From contig NZ_CP108518.1 of assembly GCF_035989885.1 (NCBI RefSeq), forward strand, positions 3,454,501 through 3,518,500: a stretch of DNA of 64,000 nt, read 5' to 3'. Shown piece after piece: positions 1 to 7,876 of this stretch. Below the pieces are notes generated by a model. That model saw only the letters and a program-made list of their open reading frames with translations. It made no database searches and was not told the origin of the DNA. The DNA comes from Streptomyces sp. NBC_01232 (GTDB lineage Bacteria; Actinomycetota; Actinomycetes; Streptomycetales; Streptomycetaceae). The position numbers were made by a program, and so were the translations under genes. The number at the start of each line of letters is the position of its first letter. Positions within the stretch are counted from its first letter, which is position 1.

Positions 1-825
1 CCGCGCCGCCGCACGGGCGTCGAAGGCCTCCAGCCGGGCCTGCGCGTCCGGCAGCGCGTCCGCCATCGACTCCAGCAGCACCCGGCCCAGCAGCATCGGC
101 GCGCACGCCGTGTCGAAGGCCAGCCCGGTGCCGACCTGCGCCGGAATCAGCAGGTCCGAGTGGCGCGCCACCGGGGCGAAGGCCGAGTCGGCGACGGTGA
201 CCACCGTCAGGCCGGCCCTCCGCGAGCGTTCCAGCGTGTCCACGACCTCCCGCGGGTGGCGGGGCAGCGCGAAGCACAGCAGCGCCGTCGCGCCCTCGTA
301 GAGCGCCGCGTCGATGCGGTCCTCCAGCATCGTGCCGCCCTCGTCGAGGAGCCGTACGTCCGGGTGAACCTTCGAGGCGAAGTACGCGAACCCGCGCGCC
401 TGGGAGGAGGCCGCCCGCAGCCCGAGCACCAGCAGCGGGGTGGAGGCGGCGAGCAGCCGACCGGCCTCCTGGACCGGCGCGGGGTCGGCGAGCATGGCCG
501 CCAGCTGCCGCAGGTTCTCGATCTCGCCGAGGACGGCCTGCTGGTACTCGTTGTACGAGTCGTCGTGCGCGGCCTCCGGCCGCTCGGCGGGGGCCACTTC
601 GCGCAGGTGGCGGCGGAGCGCGGGATATCCGTCGAAGCCGAGCGCCACGGCGAAGCGGGTGACCGAGGGCTGGCTCACCCCGGCCAGTTCGGCGAGCTCG
701 ACGCTCGACAGGAAGGGCACCTCCGCCGCCCCGCGCACCATGCAGTGCGCGATCCGCCGCTGGGTCGGCGTCAGCCGGTGCCCCTCGAACAGCTTCTGCA
801 GCCGCGCGGCCGGGCTGTCACTCAT
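1..825 (-). CDS. MurR/RpiR family transcriptional regulator (3' truncated by window edge)
   Basis: DNA-binding regulator of the RpiR/MurR family, which usually senses a sugar phosphate. Translation from the ATG at 825 begins MSDSPAARLQKLFEG. Residues of roughly 15-80 form the RpiR helix-turn-helix (VELAELAGVSQPSVTRFAVA), and residues from about 115 onward look like a SIS sugar-phosphate-binding domain (LLVLGLRAASSQARGFAYF; VVTVADSAFAPVARHSDLL). The reading frame is still open at base 1, so 275 codons are seen and only the C-terminal end is missing. A purine-rich Shine-Dalgarno sequence (GGAGGGG) precedes the ATG. It is divergent from the small membrane protein at 967. The target operon is not in the window, so the ligand is unknown. 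Family call is firm; specificity is not. Confidence 0.88.
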   Translation of the reverse strand, partial: MSDSPAARLQKLFEGHRLTPTQRRIAHCMVRGAAEVPFLSSVELAELAGVSQPSVTRFAVALGFDGYPALRRHLREVAPAERPEAAHDDSYNEYQQAVLGEIENLRQLAAMLADPAPVQEAGRLLAASTPLLVLGLRAASSQARGFAYFASKVHPDVRLLDEGGTMLEDRIDAALYEGATALLCFALPRHPREVVDTLERSRRAGLTVVTVADSAFAPVARHSDLLIPAQVGTGLAFDTACAPMLLGRVLLESMADALPDAQARLEAFDARAAAR

Positions 826-868
826 CCCGTCCCCTCCGTCCCGGTGAGATATTCAGTCACGGAGCACT

Positions 869-886
869 CTGCATGCGGTTATGCAG
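869..886. promoter_or_regulatory. Inverted repeat in the promoter region of the RpiR-type gene
   Basis: CTGCAT-N6-ATGCAG is a perfect 6-bp inverted repeat about 45 bp upstream of the regulator ATG. Its position in the divergent intergenic region fits an operator, possibly for autoregulation. Inference only. Confidence 0.35.
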
Positions 887-966
887 CGGGGCAAGCCGTG
901 CCCGCGATGCGGATACGGGGGATAGCCCCAGTGCAGGGGCCCGCCGGGGGTTCCTACGGTGAGGGC

Positions 967-1350
967 ATGGACGCCCACGCCCAAGAGCTGAAGAAGGAAT
1001 TCGACGCGACGATGGACGCCCGGCGCGAGCTGGGGCCGGAGTACGAGGCCGCGCTGGTGGACTCGTTCGTCGAGAAGGTCGACACCCAGGTCCGGCGCCG
1101 GCTCGCCGAGGAACGCCTGGCCGCGGCCCGCGGCGACGGCCGCGCGCCCTCCGCCGTGGCGGGGGACGGGAACTTCGGAGAACGTTTCGGCTTCGCGATC
1201 ATCACGCTGGTGCTGGCGATCCCGCTGTCGGCGATCGCTGCCGCGCACGCCAGGCTGCCGGGGCTGATCGTCGCCTGGGCGGGGATCGTGGGCGTGAACT
1301 TCATCCACGCCCATCGCCTCCGGCGCGGTACGCAGGACCCCCGGGACTGA
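967..1350 (+). CDS. Small conserved actinobacterial membrane protein
   Basis: 127 residues from the ATG at 967. The N-terminal 55 residues are charged and helical (LKKEFDATMDARRELGPEYEAALVDSFVEKVDTQVRRRLAEE), followed by two hydrophobic segments at about residues 76-96 and 99-115 (FAIITLVLAIPLSAIAAA; GLIVAWAGIVGVNFIHA). The layout of a cytoplasmic helical head plus a two-helix membrane anchor is common in actinomycetes, but I know no assigned function. The open frame extending far upstream of 967 lacks a plausible start and is antisense to the regulator, so 967 was chosen. It stands alone, divergent from the RpiR-type regulator. Confidence 0.75.
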   Translation: MDAHAQELKKEFDATMDARRELGPEYEAALVDSFVEKVDTQVRRRLAEERLAAARGDGRAPSAVAGDGNFGERFGFAIITLVLAIPLSAIAAAHARLPGLIVAWAGIVGVNFIHAHRLRRGTQDPRD

Positions 1351-1790
1351 TGCAGTACGCCAGTGCGGCGCCGCTGCGGGGGCTCCGAACTCCCGCGCCT
1401 CATCCCCCGGCTGCCGCCGGGAGGTGCCCCTGGCGGGGCCGGGGCGGAAAAGGAACGCGCGGGGACCGCCGCACCCCCGGTCGCCCGAGGGGCGGGACGA
1501 CGGCGGTCCCCGCGAAGGACACGGCCGGGTCAGGGCCGTCCGCGTCCGTGGCGCAGGCGCAGTCCGGGAGCCGCTCCGGAGGTACGCACACGCCGTTCCG
1601 TGGTGCCGGCCGGATTCCGGTCTCCCGGACTTCCCTGCCGACAACCACCACTGTGCCCCAGGCGTGTTAAGCGGGTGCTGCCGTCACGTGTCGTGCCCGT
1701 ACCGTTTGCGCGAAGGCCACGCCACGGGCCGGGCGCCCGGGTGAGGAGGCGGGCCGTGGGCCCGCACCCCTCCCCCGAGCGGGCCGCAGG
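1351..1790. other. Intergenic stretch without a convincing gene
   Basis: About 440 bp between convergent genes. The open frames here are antisense GC artefacts without ribosome binding sites. The only structure I see is the GC-rich hairpin at 1749-1765, just past the end of cbs. Confidence 0.5.
1749..1765 (-). terminator. Probable terminator hairpin after cbs
   Basis: GCGGGCC-GTG-GGCCCGC, a perfect 7-bp stem with a 3-nt loop, 26 bp beyond the cbs stop codon. It has no U-tract, which is usual for Streptomyces terminators. Confidence 0.45.
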
Positions 1791-3176
1791 CTACTTCGCG
1801 GACTTGGCCAGGAAGGCCAGCAGGTCCTGACGGCTCACCACACCGGTGGGCTTGCCCTCGACCAGCACGATCGCCGCGTCCGCCTCGCCGAGCACCGCCA
1901 TCAGCTCGGACACCGGCTCGCCGGAGCCGACCTGCGGCAGCGGGGAGCTCATGTGCTTCTCCAGCGGGTCGGTCAGCGAGGCCCGCTGGGCGAACAGCGC
2001 CGCCAGCAGCTCCTTCTCGACCACGGAGCCGATGACCTCGGCGGCCATCACGTCCGGGTGACCGGCGCCCGGCTTGACGATCGGCATCTGCGAGACGCCG
2101 TACTCGCGCAGGACCTCGATGGCCTCGCCGACCGTCTCCTCGGGGTGCATGTGGACGAGGGAGGGGATGCCGCCCTCCTTGTCCTTCAGCACGTCACCGA
2201 TGCGCGCGGCGGGGCCGGCCTCCTCCAGGAAGCCGTGTCCCGCCATCCACTCGTCGCTGAAGATCTTGCTGAGGTAGCCGCGGCCGCTGTCCGGCAGCAG
2301 GACGACGACGACGTCGTCCGGGCCGAGGCCCTCGGCGGCCTTGAGCGCGGCGACGACGGCCATGCCGCAGGAGCCGCCGACGAGCAGGCCCTCCTCCTTG
2401 GCGAGGCGGCGGGTCATCTGGAAGGAGTCCTTGTCGGACACCGCGATGATCTCGTCGGTCACGTTCGGGTCGTAGGCGGTCGGCCAGAAGTCCTCGCCGA
2501 CGCCCTCGACCAGGTACGGCCGGCCGGAGCCGCCCGAGTAGACCGAGCCCTCGGGGTCGGCGCCGATGACCTTGACCTTCCCGCCGCTGACCTCCTTGAG
2601 GTAGTTGCCGGTACCGGAGATCGTGCCGCCGGTGCCGACGCCCGCGACGAAGTGGGTGATCTTCCCGTCCGTCTGGTCCCACAGCTCGGGGCCGGTGGTC
2701 TCGTAGTGCGAACGGGGGTTGTTCGGGTTGCTGTACTGGTCGGGCTTCCAGGCGCCGGGCTCGCGCGCGAGGCGGTCGGACACGTTGTAGTACGAGTCCG
2801 GGTGCTCGGGGTCGACGGCGGTCGGGCAGACCACGACCTCCGCGCCGTACGCGCGCATCACGTTGATCTTGTCCATGGACACCTTGTCAGGGCAGACGAA
2901 GATGCACTTGTAGCCCTTCTGCTGGGCCACGATGGCGAGTCCTACACCCGTGTTGCCGCTGGTCGGCTCCACGATGGTGCCGCCGGGCTTGAGGGCTCCG
3001 CTCTGCTCGGCGGCCTCGATCATCCGTACGGCGATCCGGTCCTTCACGGATCCACCGGGATTGAAGTACTCGACCTTCGCAAGGACGGTGGCCTGCAGGC
3101 CTTCGGTCACACGGTTGAGCTTCACCAGCGGGGTGTTGCCGACGAGGCTGATCATCGAGTCGTGGAATTGCACCAT
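1791..3176 (-). CDS. cbs: Cystathionine beta-synthase
   Basis: PLP enzyme condensing serine (or O-acetylserine) with homocysteine to cystathionine, the entry step of reverse transsulfuration in the cytoplasm. 461 residues from the ATG at 3176, which has GGAG six bases upstream; the longer frame upstream of this ATG is not protein-like. Seen: PLP lysine motif GGSVKDR (about residue 43), phosphate loop TSGNTG (about 73), GTGGT (about 180), and C-terminal paired CBS domains from about 335 to the end (SLVHMHPEETVGEAIEVL; GVVSRQDLLAFLAK). The CBS domains separate it from plain cysteine synthases, which stop near residue 310. It is divergent from the SGNH hydrolase. Confidence 0.95.
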   Translation of the reverse strand: MVQFHDSMISLVGNTPLVKLNRVTEGLQATVLAKVEYFNPGGSVKDRIAVRMIEAAEQSGALKPGGTIVEPTSGNTGVGLAIVAQQKGYKCIFVCPDKVSMDKINVMRAYGAEVVVCPTAVDPEHPDSYYNVSDRLAREPGAWKPDQYSNPNNPRSHYETTGPELWDQTDGKITHFVAGVGTGGTISGTGNYLKEVSGGKVKVIGADPEGSVYSGGSGRPYLVEGVGEDFWPTAYDPNVTDEIIAVSDKDSFQMTRRLAKEEGLLVGGSCGMAVVAALKAAEGLGPDDVVVVLLPDSGRGYLSKIFSDEWMAGHGFLEEAGPAARIGDVLKDKEGGIPSLVHMHPEETVGEAIEVLREYGVSQMPIVKPGAGHPDVMAAEVIGSVVEKELLAALFAQRASLTDPLEKHMSSPLPQVGSGEPVSELMAVLGEADAAIVLVEGKPTGVVSRQDLLAFLAKSAK

Positions 3177-3301
3177 GTTCTCCAAGGAGGGGACTCCGCG
3201 GGTTCTCCGGGAGGTCCGGCCAGAGTATGCGGAAAGGGATTGGCCGACCGTACGTACGGGGCAGGTAGGGATCAATGAGGACCGAGGAGGTGGCCTGAAG
3301 G

Positions 3302-4300
3302 ATGTCCAGGGCGAGGACAGCCCGCCGGATCGCGGCGGGGGCGGCGTACGGCGGAGGCGGCCTCGGACTGGTCGGGGCCGCCGCGGTCGGGCTGGTGGTG
3401 GCCGAGATGCAGTTCGCCAGGCGGGCGGTGGGCTCCGGGCTGCCGGACCCGCCACGGGCCGACGGGCTGTACGGGAGCGAGTTCGGCGGGCCGGAGCAGA
3501 GCCCGGGCCCGCTGCGCCTGGGCATGCTGGGTGATTCCACGGCCGCGGGACTGGGCGTGCGCCGGGCCCGGCAGACTCCGGCGGCCCTGCTGGCCTCCGG
3601 GCTGGCGGCGGTGGCCGAGCGGCCGGTGGAACTGCGCAACGTGGCCCTCTCGGGAGCGATGTCGGACGACCTCGACCGGCAGGTCGGTCTGCTGCTCGAC
3701 GGCACCTGGCCGCCCCCGGACGTCTGCGTGATCATGATTGGCGCGAACGACGTGACGCGCCGGATGCCGCCGACCCAGTCGGTGCGGCTGCTGACCTCGG
3801 CCGTGCGCAGGCTGCGCATGGCCGGCTCCGAGGTCGTCGTGGGCACCTGCCCGGACCTCGGCACGATCGAGCCGGTGTACCAGCCGCTGCGCTGGCTGGC
3901 GCGCCGGGTCTCGCGCCAGCTGGCGGCCGCGCAGACCATAGGAGTGGTCGCGCTGGGCGCCCGTACGGTCTCCATGGGGGACCTGCTGGGCCCCGAGTTC
4001 GCAGCGAACCCGCGCGAGATGTTCGGCCCGGACTCCTACCACCCCTCGGCGGAGGGGTACGCGACCGCCGCCATGGCCGTCCTGCCGACCCTGTGCGCGG
4101 CGCTGGGCCTGTGGCCGGAGTCGGACCGGCTGGACGTCTCCCGGGACGAGGACATGCTGCCGGTGGCGAAGGCCGCGTCGGCCGCTGCGGGCGAGGCCGG
4201 TACGGAGGTCACGGCGGTCCGCGGCCCCTGGGTCCTGCTCAAGCACCGCCGGCGGCGGCGGGTGCCGGCCACCGACCCGGCCCAGCCCGTGGTGCCGTAG
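3302..4300 (+). CDS. SGNH/GDSL-family hydrolase, membrane anchored or exported
   Basis: 332 residues. A hydrophobic segment at about residues 12-36 (AAYGGGGLGLVGAAAVGLVVAEM) after an Arg-rich start suggests a signal anchor or signal peptide. The SGNH blocks are present: GDST (nucleophile Ser, about residue 77), a Gly after the NVALSGA segment, GAND (about 147) and the catalytic DSYH near residue 246. This family contains esterases, lipases and carbohydrate deacetylases; the substrate cannot be told from sequence. The last 60 residues are a charged tail. Divergent from cbs, with the thiolase following in the same direction 232 bp later. Confidence 0.85.
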   Translation: MSRARTARRIAAGAAYGGGGLGLVGAAAVGLVVAEMQFARRAVGSGLPDPPRADGLYGSEFGGPEQSPGPLRLGMLGDSTAAGLGVRRARQTPAALLASGLAAVAERPVELRNVALSGAMSDDLDRQVGLLLDGTWPPPDVCVIMIGANDVTRRMPPTQSVRLLTSAVRRLRMAGSEVVVGTCPDLGTIEPVYQPLRWLARRVSRQLAAAQTIGVVALGARTVSMGDLLGPEFAANPREMFGPDSYHPSAEGYATAAMAVLPTLCAALGLWPESDRLDVSRDEDMLPVAKAASAAAGEAGTEVTAVRGPWVLLKHRRRRRVPATDPAQPVVP

Positions 4301-4457
4301 ACCCCGGCCGGGCGCTCCGCGCCGGGCTCACGGGGCCGGCAGGACGCCGCCCCGGGCCCCGCCCGGACGCCCGCCCGGGTGCCCTGCGCGTCGCCGTCCC
4401 GCCCGCGTACGGTCGGACCCCGCGGGCGAGTGCGGCCCGTGTCACACGCCCCGGCCG

Positions 4458-4486
4458 GTGACCTGGACCGTACGGGGCGGTAACTT
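4458..4486 (+). promoter_or_regulatory. Candidate promoter of the thiolase gene
   Basis: GTGACC, a 17-bp spacer, then TAACTT, ending 47 bp before the thiolase ATG. It resembles the vegetative (HrdB-type) consensus with one mismatch in the -35 trinucleotide core. Confidence 0.35.
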
Positions 4487-4532
4487 CGCTTGCGGTCCCG
4501 CTCAGAGCCGCAACACACCCCTTGGAGTCCCG

Positions 4533-5753
4533 ATGCCCGAAGCCGTCATCGTTTCCACCGCCCGCTCCCCCATCGGGCGCGCCTTCAAGGGGTCCCTCAA
4601 GGACGTGCGGCCGGACGACCTGACCGCGACGATCATCCAGGCCGCCCTGGCCAAGGTCCCCGGGCTGGACCCGCGCGAGATCGACGACCTGATGCTCGGC
4701 TGCGGCCTGCCCGGCGGCGAGCAGGGCAACAACCTGGCCCGCATCGTGGCCGTGCAGATGGGCATGGACTTCCTGCCCGGCACGACCATCACCCGCTACT
4801 GCTCCTCCTCGCTGCAGACCTCGCGGATGGCCCTGCACGCCATCAAGGCGGGCGAGGGCGACGTCTTCATCTCGGCCGGCGTCGAGACGGTGTCGCGGTT
4901 CGCCAAGGGCAACTCGGACTCCTGGCCCGACACCCACAACCCGCTCTTCGCCGATGCCGAGGCCCGTACGGCGGCCGTCGCGGAGTCGACCGGCTCCGGC
5001 TGGCAGGACCCGCGCGAGGACGGCCTGGTCCCGGACGCCTACATCTCGATGGGGCAGACCGCCGAGAACCTGGCCCGCATCAAGGGCGTGACCCGCCAGG
5101 ACATGGACGAGTTCGGCGTCCGCTCGCAGAACCTCGCGGAAGAGGCCATCAAGAACGGCTTCTGGGCCCGCGAGATCACCCCGGTCACCACCCCGGACGG
5201 CACGGTCGTCTCCACGGACGACGGCCCGCGCGCCGGCGTGACCCTGGAGGGCGTGCAGGGCCTCAAGCCCGTCTTCCGCCCCGACGGCCTGGTCACGGCC
5301 GCCAACTGCTGCCCGCTCAACGACGGCGCCGCGGCGCTGGTCATCATGAGCGACACCAAGGCCCGTGAGCTGGGCCTGACCCCGCTGGCCCGGATCGTCT
5401 CCACCGGTGTCACCGGCCTCTCCCCCGAGATCATGGGCCTGGGCCCGGTCGAGGCGTCGAAGCAGGCCCTGAAGCGGGCCGGCCTCACGGTCGGCGACAT
5501 CGACCTCTTCGAGATCAACGAGGCCTTCGCGGCCCAGGTCATCCCGTCGTACCGGGACCTGGAGATCCCGCTCGAGAAGCTGAACGTCAACGGTGGAGCC
5601 ATCGCCGTCGGTCACCCCTTCGGGATGACCGGTGCGCGCATCACCGGCACCCTGATCAACAGCCTGCAGTTCCACGACAAGCAGTTCGGCCTCGAGACGA
5701 TGTGCGTGGGCGGCGGCCAGGGCATGGCCATGGTCATCGAGCGCCTGAGCTGA
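4533..5753 (+). CDS. Thiolase (acetyl-CoA acetyltransferase family)
   Basis: Catalyses thiolytic cleavage or condensation of acyl-CoAs (beta-oxidation or acetoacetyl-CoA synthesis). 406 residues from the ATG at 4533, with TTGGAG just upstream. Catalytic residues are visible: nucleophilic Cys in TRYCSSSLQTS (about residue 90), NEAFAAQ (about 330), general-base His in GHPFGMTGAR (about 360) and the second Cys in CVGGGQGMAM (about 390). Length is normal for thiolases. Whether it is degradative or biosynthetic is not decided by sequence. The final codons lie inside the 102-bp tandem duplication that starts at 5736, so the duplicated copy repeats the last residues and stop codon outside the gene. 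Confidence 0.93.
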   Translation: MPEAVIVSTARSPIGRAFKGSLKDVRPDDLTATIIQAALAKVPGLDPREIDDLMLGCGLPGGEQGNNLARIVAVQMGMDFLPGTTITRYCSSSLQTSRMALHAIKAGEGDVFISAGVETVSRFAKGNSDSWPDTHNPLFADAEARTAAVAESTGSGWQDPREDGLVPDAYISMGQTAENLARIKGVTRQDMDEFGVRSQNLAEEAIKNGFWAREITPVTTPDGTVVSTDDGPRAGVTLEGVQGLKPVFRPDGLVTAANCCPLNDGAAALVIMSDTKARELGLTPLARIVSTGVTGLSPEIMGLGPVEASKQALKRAGLTVGDIDLFEINEAFAAQVIPSYRDLEIPLEKLNVNGGAIAVGHPFGMTGARITGTLINSLQFHDKQFGLETMCVGGGQGMAMVIERLS

Positions 5754-5958
5754 GCCGGAGCGGAGGGCAGGGGTCGTCCGAGGCACGAGGGTCGGCACCT
5801 GCCCGCAGCGGTGGCGAAGATCAGCGCGACCACCCGGATCGAGCGCCTGAGCTGAGCCGGAGCGGAGGGCAGGGGTCGTCCGAGGCACGAGGGTCGGCAC
5901 CTGCCCGCAGCGGTGGCGAAGATCAGCGCGACCACCCGGATCGAGCGCCCGAGCTGAG
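5736..5958. repeat. Tandem duplication, 102-bp unit, two perfect copies plus a partial third
   Basis: Copy 1 is 5736-5837 and copy 2 is 5838-5939, identical base for base. A third, 19-bp remnant at 5940-5958 carries one change (CCTGAG to CCCGAG). The unit begins 18 bp before the end of the thiolase gene (ATCGAGCGCCTGAGCTGA), so the gene's tail and stop codon recur downstream. This looks like a recent tandem duplication of the 3' end. Confidence 0.9.
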
Positions 5959-5980
5959 TCGATCAAGAGCGCGTCCCGGG

Positions 5981-6014
5981 CGCCGCAAGGGATCCGGCCG
6001 GATCCCTTGCGGCG
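5981..6014. terminator. Terminator: perfect 34-bp palindrome after the thiolase gene
   Basis: Arms CGCCGCAAGGGATCCGG and its exact complement, 17 bp each, with no unpaired loop bases. It sits just beyond the tandem duplication and is the only strong terminator for the thiolase transcript. It could work on both strands. Confidence 0.75.
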
Positions 6015-6061
6015 TACTGACGCCGGATCCAACCCGGTCGCAGCCGACCTGTGACCAAATT

Positions 6062-6092
6062 TCCCCCAGGATGTGACCTATCTCCTGGGGGA
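6062..6092. promoter_or_regulatory. Inverted repeat upstream of the 6243 gene
   Basis: TCCCCCAGGA, 11 bases, TCCTGGGGGA: perfect 10-bp arms in an AT-richer patch about 150 bp before the next gene. It could be an operator or a leader-RNA hairpin. A TGTGACC word sits in the loop and nearby. The rest of 5959-6242 holds only the terminator at 5981-6014. Confidence 0.4.
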
Positions 6093-6242
6093 TAGATGTT
6101 TACGCAGGTCAATGGCGGTACAGAGGGTGCGGGTGTGACCAAAGCCCTGTCCATTTCGTGACGTAATGCACTGCACGCCATTCCCAGGTCGGGACACTCT
6201 GATGTAGGAAGTCGGGGGATCGAATACCTCAGGAGTTAGTCA

Positions 6243-7067
6243 GTGAGCGCCATGTCTCTTGCCCTGCTGCTGACCACGGCCGCTGCCACGGCCGTGGGCG
6301 CTGCTGCGCTGCACGCCGTCCATGGTCTGCGCAAGCAGGTCACCGCCCTGCGCACTGAGCTGGCGCTGCCGGTCCACCCTCGCGGTGCGACCGTCCCGCA
6401 CGCCCGCAGCGCCGTGGAGTCCCCCGCCGCGGAGATACGAGCCGCCGTGGCCGAAGCCCTCGCCGAGGAGCGCGAGCGCGAGCTGGCCGAGGCGCGTGCC
6501 TTCTGGGCCGCGCAGGAGGCCCGTGACGCCGCCGACGCTCCCTCGCTGCTGGGCGGCCTGCCCGGCCTCGGCGAGGACAGCCCGGTCTTCCTGCCCCGGC
6601 AGGCCGACCTGGTGGGCCTGGAGCCCGTGCTCGGCGAGGAGATCCTCGACGAGCTTCCCGGGTACCCCGAGGATTCGGCCGAGCTGGCCGCCGCGCGCCG
6701 GCGCCACCCCTCGCACCCCGACTTCGTACCCGTGCAGGCCTCGCACCCCGGTGCCGACCACGAGCGCACCGTGAACCGCCTGGAGGAGCTCGCGGAGGCC
6801 CGTACGGCCCTCGCGGACGTCCGCCCGGGGCCGCTGGGCACGCTCGACGTGTACGTCTTCACGGACGGCACGACGCTGTGCATGACCCCGGGGCACCGGG
6901 AGACCGCGGAGCGCCTGGCCGAGGCCCTGCGCTCGGGCACCGCGCCGGTCCTGCTGGGCGGTTCGGGGATCTCCGGCGCCTACGCGCTGACCTTCTCGTG
7001 CGGCGACGCCGAGGACCCCGACAGCAACGTCTACATCCTCGCGGACCGCGTCATCGCATCGCTCTGA
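6243..7067 (+). CDS. Conserved hypothetical protein with N-terminal membrane segment
   Basis: 274 residues from the GTG at 6243 (an ATG at 6252 is an alternative start; AGGAGT lies just upstream). A hydrophobic helix at residues 3-25 (AMSLALLLTTAAATAVGAAAL) is followed by an acidic, Ala/Glu-rich helical stretch (about 60-100) and a C-terminal globular part (about 190-274: LGTLDVYVFTDGTTLCMTPGHRETAERLAEAL... ISGAYALTFSCGDAEDPDSNVYILADRV). I do not recognise a family. It is convergent with, and overlaps by 17 bp, the gene at 7051-7401. The long leader with an inverted repeat suggests its own regulation. Confidence 0.7.
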   Translation: MSAMSLALLLTTAAATAVGAAALHAVHGLRKQVTALRTELALPVHPRGATVPHARSAVESPAAEIRAAVAEALAEERERELAEARAFWAAQEARDAADAPSLLGGLPGLGEDSPVFLPRQADLVGLEPVLGEEILDELPGYPEDSAELAAARRRHPSHPDFVPVQASHPGADHERTVNRLEELAEARTALADVRPGPLGTLDVYVFTDGTTLCMTPGHRETAERLAEALRSGTAPVLLGGSGISGAYALTFSCGDAEDPDSNVYILADRVIASL

Positions 7068-7401
7068 CTTCCGCCTGCTCCACCAGCCGCACGGCCTCGT
7101 CCAGCACCTCGGACGGGGCCTTCGCGCTGTCCGGGGCGCCGGCCGTGGCCGCGGCCCGCAGTGCCTCGGCGAGGTCCCGGCCCGTCACCGCCACCTGGTC
7201 GCCGACCACGAAGATGCCGGCGTCCGGCACCTCCCTCGGCTCCTGCCCGGGCGTCTCGATCCGCTGGGCCCGTACGGAGAGTTCGCGGGCCAGCTCCAGC
7301 GCCGCGGCGGCGGCGCCCTGCTGCAGGCGGCTCTGCGGCGCGGCCCGCAGCCGGTCGGCGAAACGTTCCACGACGGCGGTCAGGGGCGAAGTATCAAGCA
7401 C
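7051..7401 (-). CDS. Small conserved hypothetical protein
   Basis: 116 residues from the GTG at 7401 (start VLDTSPLTAVVERFADRLRAA). Two helical blocks flank EVPDAGIFVVGDQVAVTGRDLAEAL; no membrane segment, no metal motif. The open frame continues upstream of 7401 but the extension reads antisense through the next gene's leader and lacks coding character, so the GTG was preferred. The 3' end overlaps the convergent 6243 gene by 17 bp. Function unknown. Confidence 0.65.
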   Translation of the reverse strand: MLDTSPLTAVVERFADRLRAAPQSRLQQGAAAAALELARELSVRAQRIETPGQEPREVPDAGIFVVGDQVAVTGRDLAEALRAAATAGAPDSAKAPSEVLDEAVRLVEQAEVRAMR

Positions 7402-7503
7402 GCGGCCGACCCTACGCGCCGTCCGGGCACCATTGCCAACGGGCGAACTCTCCGGCACGGTGGCGTGAAGAGAACAGCCACGGCAAACCTTCCGGAGGCG
7501 CCC

Positions 7504-7734
7504 ATGTCCGTAGAGTTCTCCGAACAGACACACCGCAACATGATCGACAGAATCCCCCAGACCACCGGTCGTGAACTCTCCGACTGGCTCCGCACCGTGG
7601 ACGACGGCCCCTCACTCGTCCGGTTCGAGGAGAAGGTCAGCTGGCTGCGCGGCGCGCACGAGCTGTCGTACGGCCAGGCCAAGGCGATCATCCACGAGTA
7701 CGACCTGCGCAGAGCCGCACGCCGGTTCGGCTGA
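7504..7734 (+). CDS. DUF4287-like small protein
   Basis: 76 residues from the ATG at 7504, which has GGAGG 7 bp upstream; a longer frame starting at 7465 would bury that ribosome binding site. The sequence (EQTHRNMIDRIPQTTGRELSDWLRTV ... VSWLRGAHELSYGQAKAIIHEYDLRR) matches the pattern of DUF4287 proteins: a T/S-G-R/K-x-L-x-x-W segment followed by LR-x-x-H-x-L-x-x-x-x-A-x-x-I-x-x-E/H. The function of that family is unknown. A bidirectional terminator follows. Confidence 0.78.
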   Translation: MSVEFSEQTHRNMIDRIPQTTGRELSDWLRTVDDGPSLVRFEEKVSWLRGAHELSYGQAKAIIHEYDLRRAARRFG

Positions 7735-7798
7735 GTCCTCTCCCCCGACCCACGTATCCGCGTACCGCCTATCCCTCGTCCGTGTACTCCCTGAATGC

Positions 7799-7837
7799 GG
7801 GAAGGCCCCGCGAGCGGTGTGCTCGCGGGGCCTTCCC
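7799..7837. terminator. Bidirectional terminator
   Basis: Perfect 17-bp stem (GGGAAGGCCCCGCGAGC and complement) around the loop GGTGT, between the convergent DUF4287-like gene and the Bax-inhibitor-like gene. Confidence 0.85.
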
Positions 7838-7876
7838 CATGCTGTGTGCAGGCCGGTCGTCGGCGTGCGGGTCCTG

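Noticed and set aside
160..1350. 396-residue plus-strand open frame through the RpiR gene
   Set aside because: Only the last 127 codons (from 967) look like protein; the rest is antisense to the regulator and reflects GC-rich frame openness.
1953..3278. Long plus-strand frame antisense to cbs
   Set aside because: No family resemblance, no ribosome binding site, and cbs on the other strand is unambiguous.
5736..5958. Attachment site or IS footprint
   Set aside because: There is no tRNA, integrase or transposase nearby, and the structure is a simple tandem copy of local sequence.
7465..7503. Earlier start of the DUF4287-like gene
   Set aside because: Would place the good GGAGG site inside the coding region; the 7504 ATG fits it and the family start.
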